Assembly: GCF_010015445.1 (NCBI RefSeq)
Contig: NC_053115.1
Coordinates: 9,045,524-9,109,523 of the forward strand
Direction of reading: 5' to 3'
DNA from: Perca fluviatilis
Lineage: Eukaryota; Chordata; Actinopteri; Perciformes; Percidae
Length of the DNA: 64,000 bases
Below, piece by piece: positions 1 through 12,135 of this stretch. A program made the position numbers and the translations under genes. The notes under the pieces are model-generated. The model did no database searches, was not told the origin of the DNA, and worked only from the letters and a program-made list of their open reading frames with translations. Numbering within the stretch: position 1 is the first letter of the stretch; the number at the start of each line of letters is the position of its first letter.

Positions 1-1252
1 TAGCTGCAGTTAATTAACTCTTTCTCTGCTTTCAGAACTTACCTTCTGTTATTTAATTTTTTTCAGTAGAGACAGAACACCTAAAGATTATCACAAATCT
101 CTCCAAAGGTGAAACATTTCCAATTAGCACGGTGAGTTTCGCCCCAATTTGCACCAAGCTAGAGCAAATTTGCATATGTCCTAATGTAATCAAAGTAGTT
201 TTAAACATATCCTAACTTTAAGAAAACACACATATGGGTTGTTTAGAGAGGCACTGAGAAATGACCTATTTTGTTCCTTAGGTACATTTGTTGGAGAGAG
301 AAGTCCAACCAAGTTTAAGTCACATGGTAATTGTCTTAGACCATTAGGCCACAAGGAACGCAAGGGCTTGAGTATTCTGTGCCACAAACTCATAAGCATC
401 ATGAAGAAGTCCCTCTATTTCAAAGGAAGCTTGGTGCACCTGTAGCCCACGGGGTGGCTTACGTTGTCATCCAGTGTGGAAATAAGTGCAATTTTCTCCT
501 CATTGTGTTTGCCCCAAGCAAGGCTTCCAATATGTCATCTCCTCCTAGCTGTTGCTGTTTGCCTAAAATGGTTGGAATAAACAAAAACATAATTATCCTT
601 TCATTTTTACTGGGCTACTCAGTGTGTATTGAGTCAGTGAACCTGTTGGAAATAATAGAAATGCTCATGAAAAATCTTCTGTTTATCTCCCCATTATTAA
701 AGAGGAAGGATGCTTTTATTATTTAAAATGCAACTTGACTTTTACGTGCAGCACTAACACTCAAAAATGCATCCTAGATGCGATGCTTTCTTTATAGTTT
801 GCATTACTATTAATTGATAAATTTTGCATGTACACGACCTTCTCCACGCTCATTATTTCATTCAACCTGGATGAAGTTTATGTCAATATCTTTGGGGCAG
901 ATCGAGACAGGCCTGACAGTGAAGTAGGAGGTGGGGCTAATATGTAAAAGGATGTAAGGAGAGAAAATGGGGAGTAAGAGCAAGGTGAATGTTGACAAGA
1001 TGATCACAGGGAACGAGGTGAAGACAGCAGCAAAAGATGGGGCAGCATGAGGGGAGGGGAGAGAGGTCTGATTGACAATTTGCATCCTCTTCACAGGGTA
1101 TCAGGGGACATGATTGAATCCAGTCAGGCTGAACCCATTAGGGGAGCGCTGCTGTCGGAGGCCGAGCAGAAAGCCATTCACCGGCACCCGGTCCCTGCTC
1201 TTCACCGGTCTCCATTTATATTCATGCCAGGACTGAGTTATTGAGGAAGAAG
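1..1252. other. Noncoding DNA, no feature recognised
   Basis: No convincing exon, RNA gene or transposon end is visible. Open frames here are short and overlap on both strands. A purine-rich stretch lies around 930-1060. It may be intergenic or intronic; I see nothing that decides. Confidence 0.5.
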
Positions 1253-1253
1253 A

Positions 1254-1331
<78 letters not shown>

Positions 1332-1337
1332 AAGAGG
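1253..1337. repeat. Compound microsatellite (GT)n(GA)n
   Basis: A short GT run passes directly into about 50 bases of GA, with one C interruption and a degraded GA tail. The purine/pyrimidine asymmetry makes triplex formation possible, but nothing shows a function. Confidence 0.95.
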
Positions 1338-3439
1338 GACTCAAGCAGGTCCAGCCATCCGTTTGCTATTTGTGAGCCGTAAAGTTCTTACCCACTGCCA
1401 AGATCGCTCTCTTAACCTGGACGAGACTGATCCCATTTGCATGTGATTTTCATGGGTCAATATGTCTATAAATTGGATTCAAATTGTAGACATGTAAAGT
1501 CTCAAACCACTTAAAAGCACCGGGGGGAAAAGCATTCAAAAGCTCTGGGGAAAATGCAAAGGTTGTTTGCATTTTAATCATTTTAACGTGTCTCTTCTCA
1601 TTAGCCTGCCTTGACAATGTTGCCATAGCTGAAACCTATCTGGTGCATTTTCCTGGGAGCAATGTGAAACATCTTGGCTCAACTGGGGGAATCATTTTGC
1701 GAAAGGTTTTTCTTTGTACTTCACAGTAGATCCCTGGGCGTGATGAGAGCAGCGGAGATATAAGACACTTGAGGGTGTGATAAGCCGCAGTGGCCGATGG
1801 CTGCTGGGAACGGTTCCTGACAACCGTCCCACCCCTCATGTCGCCATTCACCTCAGCCAGACAGCTGATCCAGAGCAGCCTGAGAGTCTGACTAGGTGAC
1901 AAAGGAGGTGGAGTGTTGTGGAGAGTCTTCAACATGACGCCATTTATCTCACAAACACAGCACATACGCCCAAAGCTACAATACTGCAGCAGTCTTGGTT
2001 TCTACCAGCCAGCTATCAAAACGGAGAAGATGGAACCACGCCGACAGACTTCTCTTTCTTTTCAAGAGTGAAAATCAGGAGTTTGTAGAGAAGGTTTCAT
2101 CCTTTGTTTATAAATGCTTGGATTGGGCCTTTTGTTATATTCAGCGGTTGTGCGTGACTCAGAAGTAAGTAGCAAAAAAGGAACACTGTGGCATTTGAAA
2201 AGAGTTATATTCATATTTTAGTCTGTACCTTAAAAGTGCACTCAGTAGGACGCCAAATTGCCTATTAGGCTGTTTTCAGAGAAGCTGCCATGGCACCACT
2301 AATCCAGTTTTTATACATTTGCTTCTTGCTTTGATGTAATTATCAAAACACAAATTTGATAAGCCCATTTAAAGCATGTTAAGAATCCAGCTGTAGCTCA
2401 AATAATATTCAAACTCATGAATATAAAGGTCATTTGAAGAAGAGGTAAATAGATGGATACTCATACTCTTGGGACTCCTGTGGAGGGGACTGGCTATAGA
2501 GGCAAAGCCACTTTTCCTTTTACTGTACCCATCGCAATATATCTGTTCCTAATGCGACTGTCTGTTTTACCTCTCTTCGTCTGTCTCTCTCCTCGACTGT
2601 CTCCTGCAACTTCCTCTGTGTCCCTGAGGTTTAAAATAGTCACAGAGGGATCATGTTCGAGTTATGAATGTCCCAATTAGCAGGAGGTGGACAGAGAGGG
2701 TCTTGAAAGTGGTACTCAAGTGACTGGTGCAAAAACATTGCCAGGTCATAGTTTTTATTTAGGAAGGCTTAATGCAGGCTATTGACTTCTCAATGAGGAC
2801 CAGGATTAGGTCAAATATACTTCACTCACTAATGCATGCCTAATGGTTCTGTTATAGATTAGCCATAAAAGGGGATGATCATAAATATTTCTGGATTTTT
2901 TAAAACATTTATGAGGGAAATCCAATGCCCTGCTTCCCAAATTGTGAGTCACTAAGCAGCTGTGCTGGATCCAGATATATGCTTCATGTTACAGAAGAAG
3001 TGGGAAATATTTGGACTCAGCACAACTACATCGGTTCCAGTTTTATTCATTTTCACTCTACAAGATGTGTTATTGTTTTGGTTGTTTTGAAGTCTACTCT
3101 GTGGCGCTTTCTCCAGCTGGCATATCCATAACAGAATAATGATAGAAGAGCCAACAGTTTGTGTTCAGGTTTCCAGAGCTGACATGCTGGATTGCCATGG
3201 TTACTTCTGTTCTCTGGCACAGCTGCTGACAAGTGCCTGCTTCACCTGTCACAAGCTCATCTGTCACCTTTGACCCCCTCGCAGAAATGTAAGCAAGGGG
3301 CTGTGGAGCTCACCCTCTAAAATCGCAGACACTCACACACTGTCAGCGTATGAGATGCTAAACTACAGTACATGAAGTATGTTGTTTGTGACACAACCAT
3401 GTGAACAGCGACTAGTCGACATCAAGGTCAAAACGTCTG
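1338..3439. other. Noncoding DNA, apparently single-copy
   Basis: No gene or repeat family is recognised. The segment around 1420-1600 is AT-rich with several TTTGCAT-like octamer words, the kind of sequence often found in conserved noncoding elements. Only cross-species alignment could show constraint. Confidence 0.4.
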
Positions 3440-3570
3440 CTGTGTTTTAGTGAATTGTTTTATAACTGCTCTTTCATGTTTTATGTAAAGTACTTTGAAT
3501 TGCCCTGCTGCTGAAATGTGCTATATAAATAAAGCTGCCTTGCCTTGCCTTGCCTTGCCTTGCCTTGCCT
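3440..3570 (+). mobile_element. LINE 3' tail ending in (TGCCT)7
   Basis: The segment reads TTTATGTAAAGTACTTTGAATTG, then GTGCTATATAAATAAAG, and ends in seven perfect TGCCT pentamers (3536-3570). The 'aagcactttgaattg ... gctatataaataaa' arrangement is the 3'-end signature shared by fish LINEs (L2/Maui-type) and the SINEs that borrow their tails, and the terminal short tandem repeat is typical of such elements. The body is absent, so it is a 5'-truncated insertion. A related tail lies at 38095-38175. Confidence 0.7.
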
Positions 3571-3750
3571 TTATCCTGGAAATGTACGTCCGTTGGGCCA
3601 CAGTACTTTTCGTCAGCTCTTTGTGACCACTAGAGAAGATAAAAAGGTGCAGTATGTGCTGCATGACTTGTCTTTCGTCCCAGGAATGTAATTTCCCCAT
3701 GTTGCACTGACAATGCAGGATCACTGTCACCAAAACTGTCCAATCATTAG

Positions 3751-4191
3751 TAGTTTATATCCCCGACTATCCGGGACTGTCTGTAGCCGCCGGAAATTCC
3801 GCCGGATTTCACTCTTTTGGGCCGGATGTCCGGTGCTTTCTGCTTTCTTTGTGTTGGAATTTTGACCTCCGGTCAATTTATGAGGACTATGGTTAACTGC
3901 TCCTCAGATCTCTGCAGGGTAAATCCAGACAGCTAGCTAGACTATCTGTCCAATCTGAGTTTTCTGTTGCACGACCAAAACAGCTTTTAAACGTACACAT
4001 GTTCTACCAAAACAAGCTCCTTCCCGAAGCTATTTTGTAGCGGCGCCGTGGTTTTAGCGCCGCCATTGAAGATTGGTTTAAAGAAATGCAAATAAACCAG
4101 AGCACGTTTTTCTCCCATCCCGGAATGTTGTGTGGACTCGCCAGACCCTCCTCCGCAGCGCTGTGAAGGAAGGTCTGGCAAAGCGAGACTA
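3751..4191 (+). mobile_element. Short nonautonomous TIR element, 9-bp TSD family (copy 1)
   Basis: The element starts TAGTTTATATCC and ends GGCAAAGCGAGACTA, so the two ends share TAGT(C/T)T in inverted order. It is flanked by aatcattag (3742-3750) and aatcatgag (4192-4200), a 9-bp duplication with one mismatch. Most of its length aligns by eye with the reverse complement of 54634-54949, which has a perfect 9-bp duplication. A fragment of the same family lies at 24634-24721. It contains no reading frame for a transposase. A 9-bp duplication would suit a MULE- or Merlin-like source, but this is inference. Ends and duplication are seen directly. Confidence 0.82.
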
Positions 4192-4620
4192 AATCATGAG
4201 TTACCCCAGAGTCCAAATTACTTTTTTGTTTACTTCTCCTCTGGGTTCGTTTGCAATACCGTTCCAGAACTAAAAGTGTAGGTACTTTTTTGGAAAAGTT
4301 CAGTGCAATAATGCCGCTGTTTCATCTGCATGTCCATTGCATCTTGTGCAACAACTGGTAAGATGAGATGCTGCAGCTGTCCATGTATCATTAGACAATT
4401 AGACATGTTCATTGCATACTTTCTCCTTTTATAGAGCAATGAATCAATTGCTGACTTACATTAAGCACATTCTGCTACCCACATCAATCCTACCTCTTAC
4501 CATCTTCTACCTCTTACTGCTGCTGATCTCATCCTCCTGTTACTCATCCTGTTTATTATCCCTGCAACAGATAGAAACATCTCAGTCTCTTCTTCTCTTC
4601 TTGTCTTTCTCCCTATCTCT

Positions 4621-4624
<4 letters not shown>

Positions 4625-4680
<56 letters not shown>

Positions 4681-4686
4681 AACAAG
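4625..4686. repeat. (CA)n microsatellite
   Basis: About 25 CA dinucleotides run into an AAACAAACAAG tail. It accounts for the open frames on both strands here, which read as His-Thr or Cys-Val repeats and are not genes. Confidence 0.95.
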
Positions 4687-6829
4687 TACCTGTGCACATG
4701 CCACAAGACAAAACAGTTTGTTTAAAATAATCGCTGCTCTTTTGTTCCCTGCCGTGAATGGGGTCAAGAAGAGGCTGGTAGCAGATAGTGTCTGTCCAAT
4801 GGATCGCTGCTCAGGAGTCAATTAACTTGGGTCTGTGTAAATGAACAGAACAAGGCCGCAATCGGCTCCAATCTCCAGCTAAGTCCAGCCTCCTGACTCA
4901 TCTATTAAAGCATGCTGGTAAATTGACTGCTCTGGACTTTAGTGGGATGAATCTTAAGTGGTGGAGGTTGGAGACTGTTAAGAAACATGGTCCGGCATTT
5001 TCAGAAGAGGCAGATTATAACAGTAAGAGAGATGTGGAGAAAGGATGCGCAGGCATTGATAATGCCGGCCTAATGAAAATAGTTTCTGAGCATGGTCCGC
5101 TCAGATAACCTCCTCCTTCACTACATCGCATCAGCATCGGCGTTATCAGAGCAGGGTGTGTTACAAACGTTTTTAAATGAATTACCTTCCCGTAGCCACA
5201 AATGCAGCTTCAGTCACTCCGCACCACTGCCCCTAAACGCTAATCCAGGAAATCCATGTTGACAATCCTGACAAGGCTGTCTTCTTCCCTTAACGTTAAT
5301 TTCCTCTGCCCATTTTTACGCATGGAAATCCAATGGTGATAGTTTAGGTCAAAGATGATTTCCCAAGTGTGATTTAGCTGCCCCTCCTCTACATGTGAGC
5401 AGATCAATGAGTTCACTGCTACACTGCCACGAGAGGCGATGACCTTTGTTTACTGCTTACTACCTGCAGTCTACCGACAATCTCAAACCTCTTCCTCCCT
5501 AACCAGTACATTAATGCATTTCTACTGTACTGTGTATATAATGCAGTGCCCCTGGGCAAGGCTGGATATCGTCTGCTGCGCTCAGAAAAATGTCTCCATA
5601 TTTACGCAATGTGAGGTCTGAATAATTATCTTAATATACATAATGTTGCATGTCATTAGAGGAAGCTTTCAATTAAGTAAATGAATCAAAACTGTGGGTT
5701 ATTGGCATCTTGTCTCAAATGAATATATATCTGGCCACAGTCTATTTCTCTGCCTTGGCCTTGAGAAAAGAAAAAGGCATGGAGAAGGGAGGCAAGTCAG
5801 AGGAAGAGAAGATGCAGGGAAATCATCAAAACACGTTTCTTCATTCAACACTTATATCAGTGTCCCTTAAAAGTGCTGCTCATTTCCCCTGTGAACATAG
5901 TAAAAATATATATTTAACAGCCTTAGCAAAATGGAGCTTAACAACTAAAACAATGAAAGTCTGACCCCACACTGTGTGTGCCAGCTGTGACATTAGAAGT
6001 GAGTAAAACTTTCAAATAAAATATGTCTGCCTTGTTGCTCCTATATTTCATTTCGGTGGTGTTCTGTTCAGTGAGCAGTGCAATAAAAGTTTGAATCATT
6101 TTTAAAGGCCTGTAAATCGAATCCGTGGATTGGACACAATGGAGAAAAGGGGAAGAAAGGGCACAGTCATCAGCAGGCTGCGAGATATTAGAAGCTCCTC
6201 ATATAGGAAGGCTCAGGGCTTCTGTCAATGTCAGCTGGCACAATGGAGCTGGATCTGGGCTGGAGAACTCACTGGGTATTTCATTGTTATTTGGTCCAGC
6301 CTATGTTCTTATTCTTCTCCGGCTATCATACCTGAAGCAATGGAAGCTGCTGCTGTGTTGTTGCGGATGATGTTGTGCATGTCTGTGATGTGGTAACCTG
6401 CTTAAAAATACAGTATGTGCATATACTGTACATGTTTGCAAGTGTGTTTCCACTTCTTCTTGACTTTTCAAAAGACATTTTAATTTGAGATCTTAGAATT
6501 ATAAAGTTATTTTTGAAAATTAGTTATTTACATGAAACTGTTCTTTGACAAGTTATTAACATTTTGTGTATAGGTTCATTTTTAGCTTAATTTCTTATTG
6601 GCCCTATAATTTGAAAACAGAAAAGTACACAAGGGGACCAATCAGGTTCCCCTCTTTACTGTGTTACCTCACTACTCTGAGACAGAGGTTAAAGGAGCTG
6701 AAGAATTCATGATATTGTGCAAAATCTGACATTTTCAAACCTCACAAATGATAATTTCAATGAAGCTTAGCGTAGGTTCAATCAGGAAGACCATCTTTAT
6801 GCTTACATTGTTTATGTATTTATTTATTT

Positions 6830-6878
6830 ACTCTGTCTGTCTGTCTGTCTCTCTCTTTGTCTCTCTCTCTCTCTCTCT
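6830..6878. repeat. (TCTG)n(TC)n microsatellite
   Basis: A few TCTG tetramers lead into an interrupted TC run. It is a pyrimidine tract with no other feature attached. Confidence 0.85.
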
Positions 6879-9807
6879 ATGTTCCCACCTCCAACTCAAT
6901 CAGCTGACTCAGGGAGTTCACTCTTTCAGTTGAACCAATCTGATTTTCCCCCGACCTTTGTGAGCCCTTCATGTTGCTGCTGTCAGTTAATATTTCAGTG
7001 TCAGATCTATGCAACCTTCCTCCACCCTATTCATCTCTGGTCTCCATAACAACCAGTGTTCCCAGTTGGTCCTTCCAGTGAGCGTATCAGAAGTCCTGAC
7101 CCTCAGCCATTGCTCTTCACCCTTTCACCACCACCAGTGTCTCCATCGGGGGGATATTTCTGTTCAGCTCATAGCATCACTAAACCCTTAAAATAGATGT
7201 CACAATGGAGTCTAATCACCTCATTTGTCTTCAACTTTCCTATTATGCACTATGTCAATAACTTTAATTTCATAATTCTTTAAGCATCTCTTTCAATTAA
7301 GTCTCTCCTGATTGAATTACAGACATTGTAAACAAAAGCTGTTACAGATGCCAACTAAGTTAAGAGTCATTTGTTATCCTGTTTGAACTTGAAATGTACA
7401 TTTTTACCATTAGCTATCATGCTTGAAAGAAAGTTAATTACACTGCTCATTCTAATCTTTGTTAGAAAGATTAATGTTATCAATAATAACTGAGGACAGG
7501 ACTTAAGGCCAGAGTCTTCATTTGTAGAAATTTGAAATAAAATGTTTTGCTGCTAGTTACTTAACATTCTACCGTGCTCTTATCTGGGTCCCTGTCTGCT
7601 TTGCTTGTAATTTGTATACTTCAGTAGTGATAAAATGATGACCAAGATTACATTCACACAGTGATAACTGTAATTGATCCAAACAGAAGCAAGTTTGGGA
7701 CCAGAAAAGAGATCAGAGGAGCAGTGAAAAGACGAATAGTAGACAGACGGACAGTAGACAGACGGACAGCAGCAAACAGAAAAAGAATGTCAAATTAAGA
7801 GAGAAAGCTTCCGTAGAAATTGATAGAACGGTTTAAATCTGTCAGTGATTTGACCAAATGTTTTAGTGTCTCAATTGAATCTTGTTGCTGACTTGTTGTC
7901 TGTTTCCAAATATCTTGTATCATAACTTAAGTCAGTAATTATTACATTGATATTCTTTCTGCAAAACACCTGTTCTAAAAAAACAACAATATTTAAAAAT
8001 TGATATCTAGAGTTCCCTCAGGGTGCCTGTTATTCTGACAAATGTCAGTTTTGTTTTCTAGGAAGTGACGACTTCCTAGCGCAATATCTCAAAACCAATC
8101 AGAATGCATTCCAAGGTCACAGATGATTTCCATATAATATCTTGTTTCATTTAAGCATTTCAAAAGATGTGACAGGAGGGGAAAACGTTTAGTTTGTGTT
8201 TGTCAATGTTTTCACACAGGCTGTTAAACCATAAGTTAAGCAACACTGTAGTAACATCCAGACCTATTGAGCTTGTCTGTATCACACTCGTGTACGTGAA
8301 CCCCATAGGATCCATCTATCTGTTACTCCAGCTCCCTGATGAGCTGTGCATCTCCGACCCAATAAAAAAGCTCACGGAGCTCCACTGACAGCTCTGTGCT
8401 GCAGAGGGCTCTGATCAAAAAGAGCTACAGCCATTCTAATAGCCACATCTCGTTGCATTATATTTCACACCGTAAATATGGCATCAACCTGTCAAGGCCC
8501 AGTGAAATTTAGGATGCTGAGCATCCCCATTTTTAAACCCAGCCAAAGTTTTTCCATGGAAAAACAGGACAGAGTGATAGATTTATGCTCACCTTGTAGA
8601 GAAGGTTTGAGGCACTGAGCAGAGGGTCACGAGGTTGACATCCTTTATTGACTTGCTATGTAAGGTCTTCACATGTACAAATGCTATATACACACTTACA
8701 AGCCATCGTAATAAAATGGATATGTCTGTTATAAATCAAGGCTTTTTTTTACTGTATAATGACAAGGACATGTGGCCTTGGAGTTGTATATCTTTGTATG
8801 CTGTTGCTGCCTTTGAGCAGATAGCAGCAGTTTTGTTTTGAGGAGAAAGATTCGAAAGAAATCATCCTTCTCTTTAGCCTTTGCTTAAAAAAATTTTTTT
8901 TCTGTATTTTTCTGTGCTATGATTTTTTTGTTCTTGTTTGGCTGCAGAGTCAGTCATAGCAGATATCAAGGGCATAGGCAGATAACCACATAAGCCCACT
9001 TCAAGCTTTATTCCAGTGAGGTAGCACACAAAGATTTCAATTGTCTTCAAGACTTTCGGCTCAGAAAGAATCCAGCTGCTCCTCTGACAGCTTGGCTGAC
9101 ACAGCCCTCTAGTCTGAGGATGTTGGTTCATTTATTGGCCGCGACTTTACACACAAAGACAAGGCTCCTTTCGAAACCCTAACCAGGTCTATGTGGGATC
9201 CGATTTTATATAACAATGCATCAGACCTTTCAAACGTTAACTATTATGCATTTTGGAACTATAATAGAGAAAAATTCTCCACTGGAAATATTAAAACCCT
9301 AAAAGTGAGGATCTAATGATTTGTAATTTGAGCTGAAATCAGGTCATGTTATCCTTTAATGGAAGCTGTGAGGAAAGTATTTCTCTAATGAGGCAGTTGG
9401 GCTGGAAAAGGGAATGATGGAGAGCTCAGTCAGGTGTGCTGCACTTTGTGGGGGGCTGGTTAGAAGTAGTACTTTGAATATAATCTTGTATGGAAATAAA
9501 CAAGACAGTAATATGAGGCTTTGGTGGAAAAACCTCATTAATTAGGCAATTGCTATATCTTCCATCTAATCATAGTCTCAGTGAAAGCTGTTTGATTCAA
9601 AAACAGCAAAGTAAATCAAGAACGTTACGTTTTTGTTCTCACCACCGTCCCTGCTGCACATTATTTGGTTACACTTTACTTGAAGGTATCTACATAAGAG
9701 TGACATGACACTGTCATGGACGTGTCATAAACATTATAAACAAGTCATAAACGTTTATGACATAACGCTTCTGTCATTAAGTGTCATTTGGTTTGTGTCA
9801 TGACAAG

Positions 9808-9839
9808 TTAGGGTTAGAGTTAGGGTTAGGGTTAGGGTT
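9808..9839 (+). repeat. Interstitial telomere-like TTAGGG tract
   Basis: About five TTAGGG units, one of them TTAGAG, sit inside the MITE. They are probably part of the element and not a trace of chromosome fusion, because they lie between its inverted ends. Confidence 0.85.
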
Positions 9840-9840
9840 C

Positions 9841-9934
9841 ATGTGTCATGACAGTGTCATGTGTTCATGACAGTGTCATGTGTTCATGACAGTGTCATGT
9901 GTTCATGACAGTGTCATGTGTTCATGACAGTGTC
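9841..9934 (+). repeat. 19-bp tandem repeat inside the MITE
   Basis: Four perfect copies of atgtgttcatgacagtgtc (9859-9934) follow one 18-base variant lacking a T (9841-9858). The unit resembles the inner part of the element's terminal repeat, so the array may have arisen by local duplication of the TIR edge. Confidence 0.9.
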
Positions 9935-9982
9935 ATGTCACTCTTATGTAGATACCTTCAAGAAAAGTGTTACCCATTATTT

Positions 9983-10439
9983 TCAACAATATGTCATACA
10001 GTGCTAAGCTTGATTTTATTACTTGCAGAGAGGATATGACAGGCCGAGGAAATGCCACTTTAGGAATCCCGCGGGTGGCCCGTGTTCTGCTGCCACGCAC
10101 CCTGCACACTTAATGGAATCTGTGCACTCTGGTTTCCATATCAGTGGAGCTGAAATGTCAGAGGAGTAATATGGGCATTCCCTCCTGACACTGCAGACTT
10201 AATTAAAGATCCTGGACACATCTCTGCGATACCAAGAGAAAAAACAATAGCGTGATGGGGATGTTCAGTTTCTGTGATGGTGGCATGTTCTTCTGCCACA
10301 TGGCTGTAAAGACAGCATTTTCCATAAATAATAAGCCACTGTTGTGTTCATTGTGTCACTAATGATGTCTGAGGGACACCAAAGTCTCAGCTGTGCTGTT
10401 GTTGTTCTTCATCTTATGTTAAAAGGAAAAGTCTGACAT
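9983..10439. other. Noncoding DNA, no feature recognised
   Basis: This is the spacer between the MITE and the next dispersed repeat. No exon-like or repeat-like structure is evident. Confidence 0.45.
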
Positions 10440-10770
10440 TTGGGTCCAGCTCCAGCCAGCACCTGGTTAACTTAGCTAAGCACAAAGACTGGAGACGGGG
10501 GAAACAGTTAGCCTGGTTTCTTTCAAAGTTAACAAAGCATCAGCACCTCTAAAGTGTACTAATGAACACATTATATCTTTATATTTAATCTGTACAAAAG
10601 TGTATAAATGATGAATCACCATTTTACAGATGTTTATGTCAGACTGCTTGGTCGGGAAAAGTACCTCACTGGAGTTTCTGCTGGTTGTAGGCAGATTTCG
10701 TTACCTTTGGACGGCTCTGTCAAGGCAAGCTGTTTCTCCCTGTTTCCAGTTTTTGTGCTGACTTTGTGAA
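10440..10770. repeat. Old dispersed fish repeat, unclassified
   Basis: The segment contains 'ttaacttagctaagcacaaa', 'gactggagacgggggaaaca' and 'cagcacctctaaagtg' in the order I know from a dispersed repeat common in percomorph genomes. I see no TIR, poly(A) or reading frame, and its boundaries are approximate. Assignment rests on memory of the family. Confidence 0.5.
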
Positions 10771-11175
10771 GTTAGTGGACTGCTGGTGGTAGCTTCAGCA
10801 TACAGACATGAGAATGTCATGTTCTCATTTAAAGGTGCACTATGAGTTCCTGCATGGTTTCAGCGTGATTTCATTTTTGTCTCAAATCGTAGGCATCTCT
10901 CCTTTGAGAGCTAGCTGCCTGCCCACTGAATACACTGTGAAAAAGCCCGGTCTCGGGAGACAACACAGGGGTCACAAACGTCAAACAAACACTAGAGGCA
11001 CAGGACAGGGAACCTGACTCTGCCAGATGGATTGCTTCGCATTTGCTCGGCATATCCATCTGGGAACTCTCCGTTGGACAACTTTTGGGAAGGGGCGAAA
11101 ATACTGGTTAGCTGATTGGATAAACTATCTGTCTATCACCACCTATGTTGGTGATAGACGAGCCAAATCAACCAA

Positions 11176-11343
11176 TCAGATCAAACTCTTGCCGAAACCA
11201 GTCAGGAGAAGAGCAAAAACATCTTTTCCTCTGAGAAAAGCCTCCAGTGCAGTTTTTTGCTCTTCTTTCAATGAAGGAATACTTTCTAATTTGGATAAAA
11301 CTTGCGTGATAGCTACGCTCATCTCATCCGTGGAAGCTGCCAT
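11176..11343 (-). pseudogene. Truncated first coding segment of a RecQ-like helicase
   Basis: From an ATG in good context (aacATGG, 11343-11341) a 55-residue frame runs to a stop. Its end reads KTALEAFLRGKDVFALLLTGFGKSLI. In RecQ-family SF2 DNA helicases a conserved upstream Gln is followed by 'GKDV...LPTGxGKSLxYQ', the Walker A loop that binds ATP. Here GFGKS is intact, the usual Pro is Leu (LLTG), and the frame stops directly after SLI, so every later helicase motif is missing. The frame stays open 39 codons further upstream, but the internal ATG is the better start. It cannot be a working helicase and is most likely a gene start captured by the surrounding TTAA element. The family call rests on about 25 residues. 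Confidence 0.6.
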
Positions 11344-11487
11344 GTTGCTTAGACTAACAGTCGCTTCTCGTTGCGTCTCACCTAAACCCACCTCAAAACC
11401 AACGCTGATTGTTCCGTCGTTTGGCGAACGGCTCCAAATTTTCTCTATCTCAAGATGCAAGGCTGATCTGCGAGTAGAAAACTGGAG

Positions 11488-11514
11488 CTCGCGAGATCAG
11501 GACGGTCTCGCGAG
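11488..11514. promoter_or_regulatory. Two CGCG (TCTCGCGAGA-type) promoter motifs
   Basis: CTCGCGAGA (11488-11496) and TCTCGCGAG (11506-11514) are near-complete copies of the palindromic TCTCGCGAGA element. That element marks TATA-less, often divergent CpG promoters in vertebrates and is bound by BANP. They lie about 145-170 bp upstream of the helicase-like ATG, where a transcription start would be expected. The motifs are seen directly; promoter function is inferred. Confidence 0.55.
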
Positions 11515-11973
11515 GCTACAGGATAGGCACCAAAATACAATCACCGACAAGATGGTTGGGGGAGGGGTGGGGGTTAGTGACAGTTATTCAGTTAGTAATG
11601 AGTTACAGAAACATGGGGGGAGGGGCGAGCTTGCTCTGTTTTGTTTGAAATTTACTTGGAACATCAACAGAAGTGACCATGCAGGAACTCATAGTGCACC
11701 TTTAACTCTCGCAAGAAAGTGTATTTCCCAAGATGTCAAACGTTTCCTTTACCTACAGTATACCTACACTGTGCACGCTTTTCAGACCTCCGAAATACCT
11801 AATAGTAGAAAACCACAACGTATTCATGAGATGTACCTACACAGTTGCAACATAAACATAAAAATGCATGGGCTGCCTCTCTATGCCTTTTGTACACAAC
11901 GTGGTTGTGGTTCACATAGAATATCATTTATAGACTCATCACATCTCATTCAATTCAATTTGTGGTGTGTCAC

Positions 11974-12028
<55 letters not shown>

Positions 12029-12029
12029 C

Positions 12030-12121
<92 letters not shown>

Positions 12122-12135
12122 TGTGTGTGTGTGTT
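11974..12135. repeat. Long (GT)n microsatellite, about 160 bp
   Basis: An almost uninterrupted GT tract with a few GTAT, TCTG and GGG interruptions. It creates open frames in both orientations, including the tail of an apparent 370-residue frame at 11027-12139. Length and purity make it likely to be polymorphic and able to form Z-DNA. Confidence 0.97.

Larger units (their letters stand above)
4201..9658. other. Noncoding DNA, mostly single-copy
   Basis: Apart from the two microsatellites listed separately and a 15-base unit (tagacagacggacag) present twice near 7739-7770, I recognise no gene, RNA or transposon. Open frames such as 6125-6396 are short, lack splice context and show no domain. 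Several AT-rich blocks (6480-6640, 7200-7560) could be regulatory or simply neutral. Confidence 0.45.
9667..9974. mobile_element. 308-bp hAT-like MITE with exact 8-bp TSD
   Basis: The ends are inverted copies of each other over about 50 bp. The left begins GGTTACACTTTACTTGAAGG and the right, reverse-complemented, begins GGTAACACTTTTCTTGAAGG. The direct repeat cattattt flanks it exactly (9659-9666 and 9975-9982). An 8-bp duplication fits the hAT superfamily. The interior has no coding capacity and consists of a TTAGGG-type tract and a 19-bp tandem repeat. Elements with these ends are common in fish genomes, from memory. Confidence 0.88.
10833..11701 (-). mobile_element. TTAA-flanked TIR element carrying a helicase exon
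   Basis: The left end is AGGTGCACTATGAGTTCCTG directly after TTAA (10829-10832). The right end is its reverse complement (CAGGAACTCATAGTGCACCT) directly before TTAA (11702-11705). A TTAA target duplication with short TIRs fits piggyBac- or Kolobok-type nonautonomous elements. It is 869 bp long and has no transposase. The interior holds, on the minus strand, a short RecQ-like coding segment (11176-11343), a promoter-like pair of CGCG motifs (11488-11514) and a small hairpin (11131-11141 with 11149-11159). The structure suggests a captured gene start. Strand is given by the captured segment. Confidence 0.85.

Noticed and set aside
9841..9934. CRISPR-like regular repeat
   Set aside because: The units are directly contiguous 19-mers without spacers, inside a eukaryotic MITE.
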